Source: Flavobacterium sp. IB48
Lineage (GTDB): Bacteria > Bacteroidota > Bacteroidia > Flavobacteriales > Flavobacteriaceae
DNA: 64,000 bases
Assembly (NCBI RefSeq): GCF_016405855.1
Contig: NZ_JAEFCA010000003.1
Location: 554,253 to 618,252, forward strand
Reading direction: 5' to 3'
Positions 42,904 to 52,130 of the stretch are shown here, one piece after another. A model generated the notes under the pieces. The model searched no databases. It saw only the letters and a program-made list of their open reading frames with translations, and was not told the origin of the DNA. The position numbers and the translations under genes are program-made. Position 1 is the stretch's first letter, and each line of letters opens with the position of its first letter.

Positions 42904-43256
42904 GATTTCTATTTTTTTTAAGTTTCTAAGGTTCTGAGTTACTAAGGTTCTAAGTTTTGTTGTTGATGATTAAAACTCTTTTTTTTAGGTTCAAAGGTTC
43001 AGAGTTGCAAAGGCTCAGAGGTTTGTTTTTCTTAATACTAATATTTAAAAAACTTTGAACCTTTGTCACTTTGTTTCTTTGTCCCTTTTAATTTACACTT
43101 CAAAAGTATGCTGGTTTTTAGTCTTTTAAAATTAAATGATACTGAGTTGTTGATTTTTGATGATGAATTGTTTTTTTAAGTTGCTAAGGTTCTGAGGGAC
43201 TAAGCTTCTAAGGTTTTTTCCTCAGAACCTTAGTAACTTAGCATCTTAGAACCTTT
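42904..43256. repeat. Long spacer made of CTTAG/TAAGGTTCT repeats
   Basis: The 353-bp spacer between the TonB receptor and the DUF2141 gene contains clusters of TAAGGTTCTGAG / AAGGTTCAGAG units in one orientation (about 42915-43020, 43175-43215) and CTTAGAACC/CTTTGAACC in the other (about 43045-43070, 43220-43256). These can base-pair over a long distance. No gene is supported; promoter not identified. Confidence 0.6.
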
Positions 43257-45422
43257 TTAAAGATTCTTCAATTGATTCTCATTCTTATTCTGGCTGATCG
43301 TCCAAAAGAAACCTACGAAGAAGAATCTGTCTGCTGTTGGAACCACGGCTTGTCTTTGATACACTCCACTTGCATCTGGATTTTTTGCATAATCGTATCC
43401 GAAAATATTTTGAGTTCCTAAAACATTAGAAACTGAGAAATAAAGGATCTTTTGTGTCGTTAATAAATATGCCCAGCTAAAGCTTAAACTATTGTACGAT
43501 TTTGTTTTTCCGTTCATAAACTGCGTCTGGTTTGGGTCGTTGTACGGACGTCCTGAACTAAAACTGTTTGTTAAACTAACCTGAGATTTCCAATCTGTAA
43601 TAAAATATTTTGCTACAACAGATAAGTTATGATTGGCAATAAAACTTGGAGTCGCCATGTTTGGAAAGTTTTTATACTGTCTTTCTGAATCGATATAAGA
43701 ATATGAAATCCAATATTCTAAGTTTTTATGCAAATTGCTGTCTCTCCAAAACAAATCCAATCCTTTTGCGTAACCAGATCCATTATTATTGAAAACAGAA
43801 TTGTACTGAATATCTCTTGTGTCGTATTGCACTAAATTGCTGTAATCTTTATAATAAGCCTCTGCTCTAAGTGTTTGCCCAGGTCTTGTAAACGTATAAT
43901 TTAAAATATAATGACTTGCTTTTTCACTTTCGAATTGATGATATTTAGAAAATTTAATATAATCTACAACTGGTGTTTGAGAATAATCTCCATAAGCAAA
44001 CGAGAACTGACTGTTTTTTGAAGCTTTATATCCTAATGAAGCTCTTGGCGCAATATTATTTTCGTTTAATAAACTGTTGTTTGAATATCTTAAACCAACT
44101 TTTAAGGCTAGTCTTTTAGAAAATAAAATATCACCTTCAGTATACGCTGCAAAAATGTTTGAATCATAACCATTTGTAACATTAAGCGAAATATTATCGG
44201 CTACGTTTTCATCGTATTTTGTAATGAAATAATCACTTCCGAAAGACAATTTAAAAAAGTTTGAAAATTTCTTGCTTAATTTCAGCTTCAGCTGAGCGGC
44301 ATTTTCTTGGTTTTCGATTCCGGTAATATCATATTTCAGTTTGTTTTTGCTGTAACCGTAGCTCACTCCAGAAGTTATCTGCCAACCTGTTCCGAAACTT
44401 CCTTTGTAAGACGAATTCAAATAGAAGTTATTATTGTTCATATCAGTTCGAATCGGATTTTCGAAATTGACATTTTTCTGATTCAAATCAAATTTTTCAG
44501 AATCAAAAGAAGCATACAGCTTAAATATTCCGTTTGTGAAGTTATATCTGTAAACCGTCTCACCTCCAAGAGATTGGTACGGGTTGTTCCACTCTACGTT
44601 TTGCGGAATAACAGCTTGATAAGGTGCTAAATTCACATACATCATATTTACGCTAAGAGAACTTTTTTTGAATTTCTGAGTATTTCCTAAACTCAAACCA
44701 ACCGTCATTAATCCGATATCCGTTTTATCATGATCTTCTTCGTCTTTTGTATTTAGAAGCAAAACACTCGATAAAGCTTCGCCATATTCTGCAGAATAAC
44801 CTCCAGTAGAAAATGCAATTCCATTAAACAAGAAAGGAGAAAACCTGCTTCTTGTAGGCAAATTATTGGTTGTAGCACCATACGGTTGTGCAACACGAAT
44901 TCCGTCAACAAAAGTTTGGGTTTCGCTTGCTTCACCTCCACGAACAAACAAACGTCCGTCTTCACCAACAGTTTGAGTTCCTGGTAAAGTCTGCAAAGCC
45001 GCCACTATATTTCCTGCAGAGCCTGCTGTCGTAACAATATCTAAAGGTTTTAAAACAGAAACTCTAGCTTTGTCTCCAGATTCTAAAGTTCCAGCTGTAA
45101 TAACAACGGCATCCAAAGTATTAATGTTCTCTTTTAATTTTACTACTTGATCTTTATAATTAGCAACATCAATTTCTTGTTTGTAGGTCTCAAAAAGTAG
45201 AAAACTTACCACTAAAAATTTATTTCCAGTTTCTGTAGTTTCAAAAGAAAATTCTCCTGTTTCAGAACTTGTTGCTCCATCGTAAGTTCCGTCAATATAA
45301 ATATTAGCGCCAGCAACAGGTTTTCCTTTTGGATCTACTACTTTTCCAGAAATAGTATTTTGAGCAAAAATTAAAGCTGTAAAAAATAAAAAGCTTATTG
45401 TAAAAAATAATTTGGTTTTCAT
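43257..45422 (-). CDS. TonB-dependent outer-membrane receptor
   Basis: A 721-residue outer-membrane transporter with signal peptide (residues 1-20, ending FAQ). Then a CarboxypepD_reg-like domain (about 22-105, ISGKVVDPKGKPVAGANIYI), a plug domain (about 115-225, including LQTLPGTQTVGEDGRLFVRG) and a 22-strand-type barrel ending in a terminal strand near FFFVGFFWTIS. No SusD partner follows, so it is not a classic polysaccharide-utilisation pair. Substrate unknown. A -7 box TACATTTG on the minus strand (45446-45453) lies 23 bases upstream. Confidence 0.92.
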   Translation of the reverse strand: MKTKLFFTISFLFFTALIFAQNTISGKVVDPKGKPVAGANIYIDGTYDGATSSETGEFSFETTETGNKFLVVSFLLFETYKQEIDVANYKDQVVKLKENINTLDAVVITAGTLESGDKARVSVLKPLDIVTTAGSAGNIVAALQTLPGTQTVGEDGRLFVRGGEASETQTFVDGIRVAQPYGATTNNLPTRSRFSPFLFNGIAFSTGGYSAEYGEALSSVLLLNTKDEEDHDKTDIGLMTVGLSLGNTQKFKKSSLSVNMMYVNLAPYQAVIPQNVEWNNPYQSLGGETVYRYNFTNGIFKLYASFDSEKFDLNQKNVNFENPIRTDMNNNNFYLNSSYKGSFGTGWQITSGVSYGYSKNKLKYDITGIENQENAAQLKLKLSKKFSNFFKLSFGSDYFITKYDENVADNISLNVTNGYDSNIFAAYTEGDILFSKRLALKVGLRYSNNSLLNENNIAPRASLGYKASKNSQFSFAYGDYSQTPVVDYIKFSKYHQFESEKASHYILNYTFTRPGQTLRAEAYYKDYSNLVQYDTRDIQYNSVFNNNGSGYAKGLDLFWRDSNLHKNLEYWISYSYIDSERQYKNFPNMATPSFIANHNLSVVAKYFITDWKSQVSLTNSFSSGRPYNDPNQTQFMNGKTKSYNSLSFSWAYLLTTQKILYFSVSNVLGTQNIFGYDYAKNPDASGVYQRQAVVPTADRFFFVGFFWTISQNKNENQLKNL

Positions 45423-45445
45423 GTCATCTTTGGTTTTTGATGAAG

Positions 45446-45453
45446 CAAATGTA
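45446..45453 (-). promoter_or_regulatory. TonB receptor -7 box
   Basis: Reads TACATTTG on the minus strand, matching TAnnTTTG, 23 bases before the receptor start codon. Confidence 0.5.
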
Positions 45454-45564
45454 TTTTAACAATTCATGTTAAAAAATATATAATAACCCAATTGTAGATT
45501 TTCGAGGATGAGTTGTAAAATACTAATTTGTATCTTAGTAACGTGTTTCTAAAAACTATTAACT

Positions 45565-46023
45565 ATGTCAGAAAGTAAAAGAGTTTCGAATTTATATCAA
45601 TCCATTTATAATGGAAATCCATGGCTTGAAGTAACCTTAGCAGATACTTTAAAAGATGTAACTGCAGCTCAGGCTTATAAAAAAATCAATCCTAACTTAA
45701 ACACGATTTGGGAAATTGTCAATCACCTAATACAATGGAGAAGAAACATATTAAAGCGTGTTCAAGGAGAAATAATTACAACTCCCGATCATAATTATTT
45801 TGTGCCAATTTTAGATTCATCTGAGCCCGCTTGGGAACAATCACTGCAAAGTCTGGCAAAATCTCAGGAATTATGGAGTGCTTGCCTGAATGATTTTAAT
45901 GATGAGGATTTCGAGAAAATAGATTTAAATAATAATCACAATTTTTATGAAGATATTCACGGAATCATTCAACATGACGTTTATCATTTGGGGCAGATTG
46001 TTATTTTGAAGAAATTGCTTTAA
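45565..46023 (+). CDS. DinB family protein
   Basis: A 152-residue four-helix-bundle protein of the DinB/YfiT superfamily. Candidate metal-binding histidines are in IVNHLIQWRRN (about residue 53) and in QHDVYHLGQIVILKK at the C-terminus (about 137 and 141). Members bind nickel or zinc, and some use bacillithiol or mycothiol; the actual reaction is unknown here. It is followed by the YciI gene at 12 bp. Confidence 0.85.
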   Translation: MSESKRVSNLYQSIYNGNPWLEVTLADTLKDVTAAQAYKKINPNLNTIWEIVNHLIQWRRNILKRVQGEIITTPDHNYFVPILDSSEPAWEQSLQSLAKSQELWSACLNDFNDEDFEKIDLNNNHNFYEDIHGIIQHDVYHLGQIVILKKLL

Positions 46024-46035
46024 AAATTCATAATC

Positions 46036-46494
46036 ATGAAAAAGCCACTTTTAATTTTTGTTTTTTTAGTAATGAGTGCAATCGGGTTTTCACAAGAATC
46101 CGAAGTTAAATATGATGAAGCTCTAGCCAAATCTCTCCATGCCGACGAATACGGAATGAAGAAATATGTTTTTTGTCTTCTAAAATCCGGAAGTAATACA
46201 ACAGCTTCTAAAGAAGAAACCAAAAAACTTTTTGAAGGACACATGGAAAATATTGGCAAATTGGCCAAAGAAGGAAAACTCGCTGTTGCAGGACCTTTCA
46301 TGAAAAATGATCGAAATTATCGTGGCATTTATATTTTTAATGTCGAAACGGTGGAAGAAGCAAAAGCGCTTGTTGCCACTGATCCAGCAATAAAAGCCAA
46401 TTTACTTGAAGCCGAATTAACGCCTTGGTACTGCACCGCAGCTTTGCAGGAAATTCCGAAAATGCATGAAAAAATTGCCAAGACGAAAATGTAA
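46036..46494 (+). CDS. Secreted YciI-like (EthD fold) protein
   Basis: A 152-residue protein with a signal peptide (residues 1-19, ending IGFSQ) and a YciI-type ferredoxin-like domain (KYVFCLLKSGSNTT, then LAVAGPFMKNDRNYRGIYIF and AKALVATDPAIKANLLEAEL). YciI proteins are usually cytoplasmic, so the exported form is noteworthy, although it is common in Bacteroidota. Function unknown. It sits 12 bp after DinB and 3 bp before the acetyltransferase. Confidence 0.83.
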   Translation: MKKPLLIFVFLVMSAIGFSQESEVKYDEALAKSLHADEYGMKKYVFCLLKSGSNTTASKEETKKLFEGHMENIGKLAKEGKLAVAGPFMKNDRNYRGIYIFNVETVEEAKALVATDPAIKANLLEAELTPWYCTAALQEIPKMHEKIAKTKM

Positions 46495-46497
46495 AAT

Positions 46498-47073
46498 ATG
46501 AAAACAGAAAAAGAAAAAATGATCTCTGGCGAATATTATAATGCCTTTGATCCCGAATTAGTAAAAGGACGCCGTGCGGCAAAAAACCTTTTACACAGCT
46601 TAAATGTAAAAGAATATCGAGTTACCAAAAAAGCAAAAGAGATTCTAAAAGAATTAATTCCAAATGCTGGAGCCGGTCTTTATATTGAACCTCCTTTTCA
46701 TTGTGATTACGGTTACAATATTTTTGCTGGCGAAAATGTTTATTTTAATGTGAATTGTGTGGTTTTAGACTGTGCGCCAGTAAATATTGGCTCAAATGTA
46801 TTTATTGCGCCAAATGTTCAGATTTATACTGCATCACATCCGCTTGACGCTGAGTTGAGAAAAACGCTTGAAAACGCATATCCCGTTACAATTGGCGACG
46901 ATTGCTGGATTGGCGGAAATTCGGTTATCTGCCCAGGAGTAACAATCGGAAAAGGCTGTGTTATTGGAGCCGGATCTGTGGTTACAAAAGATATTCCAGA
47001 TAATTCGCTTGCTGTTGGAAATCCAGCAAAAGTTATTCGAAAATTAAATCAAGAACCTGAATCTAAAAAATAA
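46498..47073 (+). CDS. Sugar O-acetyltransferase (maltose/galactoside acetyltransferase type)
   Basis: A 191-residue left-handed beta-helix acyltransferase. The N-terminal Mac domain (MISGEYYNAFDPELVKGRRA) precedes hexapeptide repeats (FIAPNVQIYTASHPLD with the catalytic-type His, then IGDDCWIGGNSVICPGVTIG). It acetylates a sugar using acetyl-CoA; the specific acceptor is unknown. Its stop overlaps the next start as TAATG. An alternative start seven codons in (MISGEYYN) is equally possible. Confidence 0.9.
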   Translation: MKTEKEKMISGEYYNAFDPELVKGRRAAKNLLHSLNVKEYRVTKKAKEILKELIPNAGAGLYIEPPFHCDYGYNIFAGENVYFNVNCVVLDCAPVNIGSNVFIAPNVQIYTASHPLDAELRKTLENAYPVTIGDDCWIGGNSVICPGVTIGKGCVIGAGSVVTKDIPDNSLAVGNPAKVIRKLNQEPESKK

Positions 47074-47462
47074 TGCTTACCCTTAACAAAGTTCATCATA
47101 TTGCCATTTTATGCTCTGATTACGAAAAATCGAAATATTTCTATACTCAGATTTTAGGTTTAACCATTATTCGTGAAATTTACCGCGAAGAACGCCAATC
47201 TTATAAATTGGATTTGGCTTTGAATGGCTCTTATGTTGTGGAGTTATTTTCATTTCCAAATCCGCCGCAAAGACCTTCAAGACCTGAGGCGGTCGGTTTA
47301 AGACATTTGGCTTTTGAAGTCATTAATCTAGAAGAAACGATTGCTTTTTTGACTTCAAAAAATATAGAATCCGAACCAATCAGAATTGATGAAACAACTG
47401 AAAAACGTTTCACTTTTATTGCTGATCCAGATTTGTTGCCGATTGAGTTTTATGAGAGATAA
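47073..47462 (+). CDS. VOC family glyoxalase-like protein
   Basis: A 129-residue vicinal-oxygen-chelate protein of the SMU1112c/YaeR type. Metal-ligand candidates are His in VHHIAILCSDYEKS (about residue 7), His in LRHLAFEVINLEET (about 72) and Glu near the end in LLPIEFYER. It probably uses a divalent metal; the substrate is undetermined. Translationally coupled with the acetyltransferase through a 1-base overlap. Confidence 0.87.
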   Translation: MLTLNKVHHIAILCSDYEKSKYFYTQILGLTIIREIYREERQSYKLDLALNGSYVVELFSFPNPPQRPSRPEAVGLRHLAFEVINLEETIAFLTSKNIESEPIRIDETTEKRFTFIADPDLLPIEFYER

Positions 47463-47802
47463 GCTTTTGCCTCAAAGGCACTAAGACGCAAAGTTTTTTT
47501 ATTTAAGACAACGATTAAACAGGCAGTTTGTCATTTCGACGAAGGAGAAATCTCCGTGAGAAGCTCTACAAAGATTGGCGATTTTGATTGGGGAGTTACT
47601 TGCGGAGATTTCTCCTTCGTCGAAATGACAAAAAATGAGAGAAATCTTTACGTCTTAGCGCCTTTGTGGCACGACCATGAATCGAAAGAATTTTCCTGTT
47701 TATATCGATTTTAACACACTAAAATGAATATTTCCTAGAAAAAACCGAATTTGATACTTAATTTTGTAATCCGCAGAAAAAAATGCGATTCTCAAACTTA
47801 TA
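47463..47802. repeat. Intergenic region with two nested inverted repeats and a -7 box
   Basis: No gene is supported. An outer pair (GCCTCAAAGGCACTAAGACG at about 47468 and CGTCTTAGCGCCTTTGTGGC at about 47651) encloses copy 2 of the CGACGAAGGAGAAATC inverted repeat. A -7 box TAATTTTG at 47759-47766 lies 36 bases before the ClC gene. Confidence 0.65.
47527..47632. repeat. Long inverted repeat, CGACGAAGGAGAAATC family, copy 2
   Basis: Perfect 30-base arms: 47527-47556 (TTTGTCATTTCGACGAAGGA ...) and 47603-47632, enclosing 46 bases. Same loop motifs as copy 1 at 9246-9348 (GAGAAGCTC.ACAAAGATT and GGAGTTACTT). Confidence 0.85.
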
Positions 47803-49086
47803 ATGATGAACAAAACGGCGCAAATCAAAAAAAATCATCAATTAATCAAACTCCGAAAATTAGTTATTGTTTCTATTTTAATTGGCTTTCTTTCTGCCTT
47901 TCTCGGAATTTCACTAAAAAAAATAACCGAATATTACGAAGAAATCTTCTTTCACGAAGTCTCGGTTCATCCAATATTTTATATTGTTTTCCCTGTTTTT
48001 GGATTATCAGTGATTTATTTTCTTAGACAATATCTTTTTAAGAAAAAAGAAAACAAAGGAATCAAAGAAGTTTTTGAAAGCACTGCATCAAAATCTAAAA
48101 ATCTGCCTTCTTATAAAATTCCATCTCACTTCATAAACGGATTATTAACCGTTATTTTTGGAGGTTCTACAGGAATTGAAGTTTCTACCGTTGTAGCAAC
48201 AGCAACTATTGGTTCTGTAGCACACGAAAAAGAAAATGTTTTCCGTCAATACAAAACAGAACTTATCTGCGCGGGAGTTGCGGCGGGAGTTACAGCACTT
48301 TTCAGCAGCCCAATTGCAGGAGTTTTATTTGCTTTCGAAGTAATTTCTAGAAAAGTAACTCGAGCATTTATCATTTCAAATGTAATTGCGGTTTCGATAG
48401 CATTTGGTTTACTAACGATTTTAAAAGAAGAACCTTTATTTGCAGTTTCCATCACAACATGGAATTTAAAAGCGATTCCGTATTTCATTCTTTTAGGAAT
48501 TTTAGCGGGAATGAATTCTGTTTATCTGACACGTTGTGTGTTATTCTTCAAATCTCAATTTGGAAAAATCGATACGCATTATTACAAAATCATTTTAGGA
48601 TCTGCTGTTTTAAGTATTTCATTATTCTTTTTTCCTCAATTATACGGAGAAGGTTATCATGCCATCAAAGGAATTTTTGGCCCTTCATCTCAACTTCCGC
48701 TAACCATTACATTGGCTTTAACATTTATCGGAATATTGGTTCTAAAACCAATTGTAACTTCAATTACATTGGCTTCTGGCGGTGACGGAGGTGTTTTTGC
48801 GCCAAGTTTATTCATCGGAGCATTTTTAGGATTATTGTTGGCTTCTATCTTAAACAGCTTTTTTCATGTAAATGTAATTCCAGTTAACTTTATGATTATC
48901 GGAATGGCTGCGGTTCTAAGCGCCAGTATTCATGCGCCTTTTACAGCTATTTTTCTGGTTTGCGGTTTAACAAACGATTATACTTTGTTTTTGCCAATCA
49001 TGGTTGTTTGCCTGATTTCAAAATACACGGCAAAAATGATTTATCCGTACACCGTATACAGTTATTCTCCAAGTTTAATTAAATAA
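47803..49086 (+). CDS. ClC-type chloride channel/transporter
   Basis: A 427-residue membrane protein of the ClC family. Selectivity-filter motifs are FGGSTGIEVSTV (about residue 123, variant of GSGIP/GREGP; the Pro is missing) and GGDGGVFAPSLFIGAFLG (about 326), matching GxFxP. About 10-12 helices and no CBS domains. Whether it is a channel or an H+/Cl- exchanger cannot be decided; the exchanger gating Glu is plausibly in IEVSTVV. Promoter -7 box at 47759. Confidence 0.88.
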   Translation: MMNKTAQIKKNHQLIKLRKLVIVSILIGFLSAFLGISLKKITEYYEEIFFHEVSVHPIFYIVFPVFGLSVIYFLRQYLFKKKENKGIKEVFESTASKSKNLPSYKIPSHFINGLLTVIFGGSTGIEVSTVVATATIGSVAHEKENVFRQYKTELICAGVAAGVTALFSSPIAGVLFAFEVISRKVTRAFIISNVIAVSIAFGLLTILKEEPLFAVSITTWNLKAIPYFILLGILAGMNSVYLTRCVLFFKSQFGKIDTHYYKIILGSAVLSISLFFFPQLYGEGYHAIKGIFGPSSQLPLTITLALTFIGILVLKPIVTSITLASGGDGGVFAPSLFIGAFLGLLLASILNSFFHVNVIPVNFMIIGMAAVLSASIHAPFTAIFLVCGLTNDYTLFLPIMVVCLISKYTAKMIYPYTVYSYSPSLIK

Positions 49087-49178
49087 AACTGTAATCTACA
49101 AGATTTACAAAGCAATAAAAAACAATATACGGCAAAGTATATTTAAAAGCATAACGAGTAAAATATAATACCACAATA

Positions 49179-49778
49179 ATGCCAACTGAAAAAATAAAAA
49201 GAAGCTACCGCAAAACACGTTACATTCTTTATAAAGAAACTTTAATCGATTATAAAGAGCATTTTTGGTCCTTTTTAGGTTCGTTTGTCGGAATTGGGAT
49301 TCTTTCTTATCTCGATGCTTCACAATTTGCAGGAAGTGATGTGCTCTTTTTAATTGGTTCTTTTGGTGCGTCGAGTGTTTTGATTTATGGAATTATACAA
49401 AGTCCGTTTTCACAGCCGAGAAATCTAGTGGGCGGACATCTTATTTCGGCTTTTATTGGAGTTACCATCAATAAATTGGTTCCAGACATTGTTTGGATTT
49501 CGGCTCCGCTGGCTGTTTCTCTATCTATAATTTTTATGCAGATTACCAAAACACTTCACCCGCCAGGTGGTGCAACGGCATTAATTGCAGTAACGGGCTC
49601 TGCTCAAATAAAAGGTTTAGGCTATATGTATGTGATTTCTCCCGTATTAACAGGCGTTTCGATCTTACTTATAACTGCTTTGATTTTTAATAATATGACT
49701 TCAAGCAGAACTTACCCAAGTCACAGCACTTATCATAAGCATTATCATAAAATTAGAAAAAGACTGGCGAGAAAATAA
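49179..49778 (+). CDS. HPP family membrane protein
   Basis: A 199-residue inner-membrane protein with four to five helices and the name-giving motif LHPPGGATALIAV (about residue 127). Preceded by SFGASSVLIYGIIQSPFSQP RNLVGGH, also typical of the family. HPP proteins are linked to nitrite or other anion transport in plants and cyanobacteria; here function is unknown. It lies 92 bp after the ClC gene in the same direction. Confidence 0.88.
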   Translation: MPTEKIKRSYRKTRYILYKETLIDYKEHFWSFLGSFVGIGILSYLDASQFAGSDVLFLIGSFGASSVLIYGIIQSPFSQPRNLVGGHLISAFIGVTINKLVPDIVWISAPLAVSLSIIFMQITKTLHPPGGATALIAVTGSAQIKGLGYMYVISPVLTGVSILLITALIFNNMTSSRTYPSHSTYHKHYHKIRKRLARK

Positions 49779-49790
49779 TTTTCGCTCTTC

Positions 49791-49869
49791 TCCTGCAAGG
49801 TTTTCAAAACCTTGTAGGCATAAACTTCAGCATTAATAAGGCCTACGAGGTTTTGAAAACCTCGCAGGA
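49791..49869. repeat. Inverted repeat of the GGTTTTGAAAACC family
   Basis: Left arm 49791-49819 (TCCTGCAAGGTTTTCAAAAC ...) and right arm 49841-49869 are complementary over 29 bases with two mismatches. Each arm is itself a palindrome around AGGTTTTCAAAACCT. A single-arm relative is at about 26841-26865 before trpA. Confidence 0.82.
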
Positions 49870-49958
49870 TCACAAAACAATTAAAACACAGAAAAACAAG
49901 AGACTAAAATCTTTTCAACAAATCGTAATTCGTGATTCGAATTTCGTTTTTTATATTT

Positions 49959-49966
49959 TACCTTTG
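49959..49966 (+). promoter_or_regulatory. -7 box before pRiA4b-like gene
   Basis: TACCTTTG fits TAnnTTTG, 23 bases ahead of the start codon at 49990. Confidence 0.5.
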
Positions 49967-49989
49967 ACCTCTCAATAAAAACAAAGATT

Positions 49990-50532
49990 ATGGTTTATAA
50001 ATTTAGAGTTATTCTAGACGCCGAAGAAGATATTTTTAGAGACATTGCTATTCTTGAGGAAGATACACTTGAGGATTTACACAATGCAATCTTCAATGCT
50101 TTTGGCTTTGACGGATCAGAAGTGGCTTCATTTTATACTTGTGATGACACTTGGAATCAGGAAGATGAAATTCCGCTTTTTGATACGGGAGATGTTCCTG
50201 GCGAAATAAGAACCATGAACGATTATCCGTTATCTAGTATCTTAGACAAAGAAAACACAAAGATTATCTACGTTTACGATTTCATCAGTATGTGGACATT
50301 CTTAGTTGAATTAGCTGCAGTCGAAGATGAAACTGTAGGGGCAACTTACCCTGAAACTTTATTCTCTCACGGTGAAATGCCAGACGAAGCTCACGAAAAA
50401 AACTTCGAAGCTGATGACATGCACGATGATATCTACGGAGAATTTGAAGACGACCTAGACGAAGACGATCTTGACATGTTCGAAGGAGACGACAGCTTCG
50501 AAGATTATGGATTTGAGGAGAATTGGAATTAG
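49990..50532 (+). CDS. IS1096 element passenger TnpR / pRiA4b ORF-3-like protein
   Basis: A 180-residue cytoplasmic protein. Residues 1-120 fit the pRiA4b ORF-3-like fold (VYKFRVILDAEEDIFRDIAI, LEDLHNAIFNAFGFDGSEV, then YVYDFISMWTFLVEL). The last 45 residues are extremely acidic, with runs of Asp and Glu, which is seen in Bacteroidota homologues. The family name comes from plasmid and IS contexts, but no mobile element is visible here. Function unknown. Confidence 0.84.
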   Translation: MVYKFRVILDAEEDIFRDIAILEEDTLEDLHNAIFNAFGFDGSEVASFYTCDDTWNQEDEIPLFDTGDVPGEIRTMNDYPLSSILDKENTKIIYVYDFISMWTFLVELAAVEDETVGATYPETLFSHGEMPDEAHEKNFEADDMHDDIYGEFEDDLDEDDLDMFEGDDSFEDYGFEENWN

Positions 50533-50578
50533 TTTTTTTAAGGTTCTAAGGTTCTGAGACGCTAAGGTTCTAAGGTTT
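50533..50578. repeat. TAAGGTTCT short-period repeat
   Basis: Units TAAGGTTCTAAGGTTCTGAG then ACGCTAAGGTTCTAAGG follow directly after the acidic protein's stop. The opposite orientation (CTTAGTACCTTAGCTTCTCA) follows the next gene at about 50993-51026, so the four-helix gene is flanked by complementary arrays. Confidence 0.65.
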
Positions 50579-50631
50579 TATTTTTGAAAGTTTTTTCTTA
50601 TTTTTAATTCTTCGAATTAAAAATATTGAGC

Positions 50632-50991
50632 ATGAGCAATTTTAGAACTTTATTGGTTTGGCAGAAATCTATGACCTTGATTACCAAAATTTATTCCCTA
50701 ACAAACAAATTTCCCAAAGAAGAAGTCTTCGGATTAACTTCACAAATTAGACGCAGTTCAATTTCTATTCCGAGTAATATTGCAGAAGGATTTGGCAGAG
50801 AAAGCGATAAAGAACTTTTACGTTTTTTAAACATTTCTGTAGGATCATTATTCGAAATGCAGACTCAGTTAGAAATTGCTAAAAATATATCTTATTTAAA
50901 AGAAGACGATTTTAACAAATTATACGAGGACAGCCGCGAAGTAGAAAGAATGTTAGTTTCTTTTATTAAAAAAATAAAAGAAAGAAACTAA
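50632..50991 (+). CDS. Four helix bundle protein (23S rRNA IVS-type)
   Basis: A 119-residue all-helical protein of the family first seen as proteins encoded in 23S rRNA intervening sequences. Signature: FRTLLVWQKSMTLITKIYSL, FPKEEVFGLTSQIRRSSISI and PSNIAEGFGRESDKELLRFL. I start at the ATG at 50632 rather than the in-frame TTG at 50626. No rRNA is nearby. It is flanked by complementary TAAGG/CTTAG repeat arrays; function is unknown. Confidence 0.87.
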   Translation: MSNFRTLLVWQKSMTLITKIYSLTNKFPKEEVFGLTSQIRRSSISIPSNIAEGFGRESDKELLRFLNISVGSLFEMQTQLEIAKNISYLKEDDFNKLYEDSREVERMLVSFIKKIKERN

Positions 50992-51034
50992 ACCTTAGTA
51001 CCTTAGCTTCTCAGAACCTCAGAACCTTACACAC

Positions 51035-52093
51035 ATGATAAATCTTTTCAACACCCACATCGACACGCTGTCAATACACCGCGTAGGAAACAAAAGCCGT
51101 AACGAAGCAATTTTTTTATCGGAGCAGCCATTTAATTTAAATGACGAGATTGTTCCTTTGATAAAAGAATTCTTTTTTAAGCCTTTTAGAGAAAAAGAAG
51201 AAAACTATTATCAGTTTGCACACGAAGTGGACTTGGATTACAACGACATGTTTAAATATGCAACTGAGATTTTCGCTAATCCGTCAAATGTACATGAGGT
51301 TTCTAAAAACATCACAAAACATTTATACGAGCAGTCAAATCACCCGCACATTAAAAACGGAGAGGTTTATGTGACTTATTTAACAAATCTAAGTATCGAT
51401 AATAATGTTGTTGATGCAATCGGTATTTTTAAAAGCGAATTACAAGCAGATTTTTTACAGTTTGAAGAAAACGGAAGCAACCTTGAAATGATTTTACAGC
51501 AAGGAATTAACTTGAGTAAACTAGACAAAGGATGCTTAATCTTCAACTATAAAAAAGAAGAAGGATACAAAATCTTAACTGTAGACAGCAACCGTTATGA
51601 TGCACGCTACTGGTTAGAGCACTTTTTATCTGTTGATGCCTTTGAAGATGAAAATTTCATCACTAAAAAATATTTAAAGTTCTGTCAAAACTTCGCAAAA
51701 GATGTTGTTTTGCCAGCAGAAGACAAGAAAGAGGAAGTAATGTTTATGAACCGATCTGTGAATTATTTCGCTAAAAATGATCAGTTTGAAGAGCAGAATT
51801 TCTTGAATGAAGTAATTGACAACCCTGATTTGATCCCTGAATTTAAAAACTATAAAGTTGATAAAGGAGAAAAATACAGCATCGAAGATGTTACCTCATT
51901 CCCTATTGCCAACGCAGCAGTTTCTGACGCTAGAAAATCGATTAAAAACGTTATTAATTTGGATACTCACATTCAGATTAAAATGGATTTTATTAATCCT
52001 GAAAGTGCAGAAAAGTTTGTTGAGAAAGGCTGGGATGAAGAAAAACAAATGTATTACTACTTAGTTTACTTCAACAAAGAAGAGAAAAACTAA
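51035..52093 (+). CDS. Nucleoid-associated protein (NdpA/YejK family)
   Basis: A 352-residue protein of the 37-kDa nucleoid-associated family. Visible features are an N-terminal region with IDTLSIHRVGNKSRNEAIFL, the central FKSELQADFLQFEENGSNLE and GINLSKLDKGCLIFNYKKEE, and a C-terminal DLIPEFKNYKVDKGEKYSIE. It probably binds the chromosome; a specific role is unknown. A good terminator follows. Confidence 0.87.
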   Translation: MINLFNTHIDTLSIHRVGNKSRNEAIFLSEQPFNLNDEIVPLIKEFFFKPFREKEENYYQFAHEVDLDYNDMFKYATEIFANPSNVHEVSKNITKHLYEQSNHPHIKNGEVYVTYLTNLSIDNNVVDAIGIFKSELQADFLQFEENGSNLEMILQQGINLSKLDKGCLIFNYKKEEGYKILTVDSNRYDARYWLEHFLSVDAFEDENFITKKYLKFCQNFAKDVVLPAEDKKEEVMFMNRSVNYFAKNDQFEEQNFLNEVIDNPDLIPEFKNYKVDKGEKYSIEDVTSFPIANAAVSDARKSIKNVINLDTHIQIKMDFINPESAEKFVEKGWDEEKQMYYYLVYFNKEEKN

Positions 52094-52130
52094 GGGTTTT
52101 CATTTTCTATTACTTACTTATTAATACAGA

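Noticed and set aside
43257..45422. Polysaccharide utilisation locus
   Set aside because: The TonB receptor has no SusD partner, glycoside hydrolase or hybrid regulator beside it, and is not long enough for a typical SusC.
47751..48026. Frame overlapping the ClC gene start
   Set aside because: Out of frame with the conserved ClC protein and without recognisable content.
49990..50532. Mobile element or plasmid remnant suggested by the pRiA4b ORF-3 / IS1096 name
   Set aside because: Only the family name refers to plasmids and IS elements; no inverted ends, transposase or integrase is present.
50632..50991. 23S rRNA intervening sequence
   Set aside because: The four-helix protein family was first found in such sequences, but there is no rRNA around this gene.
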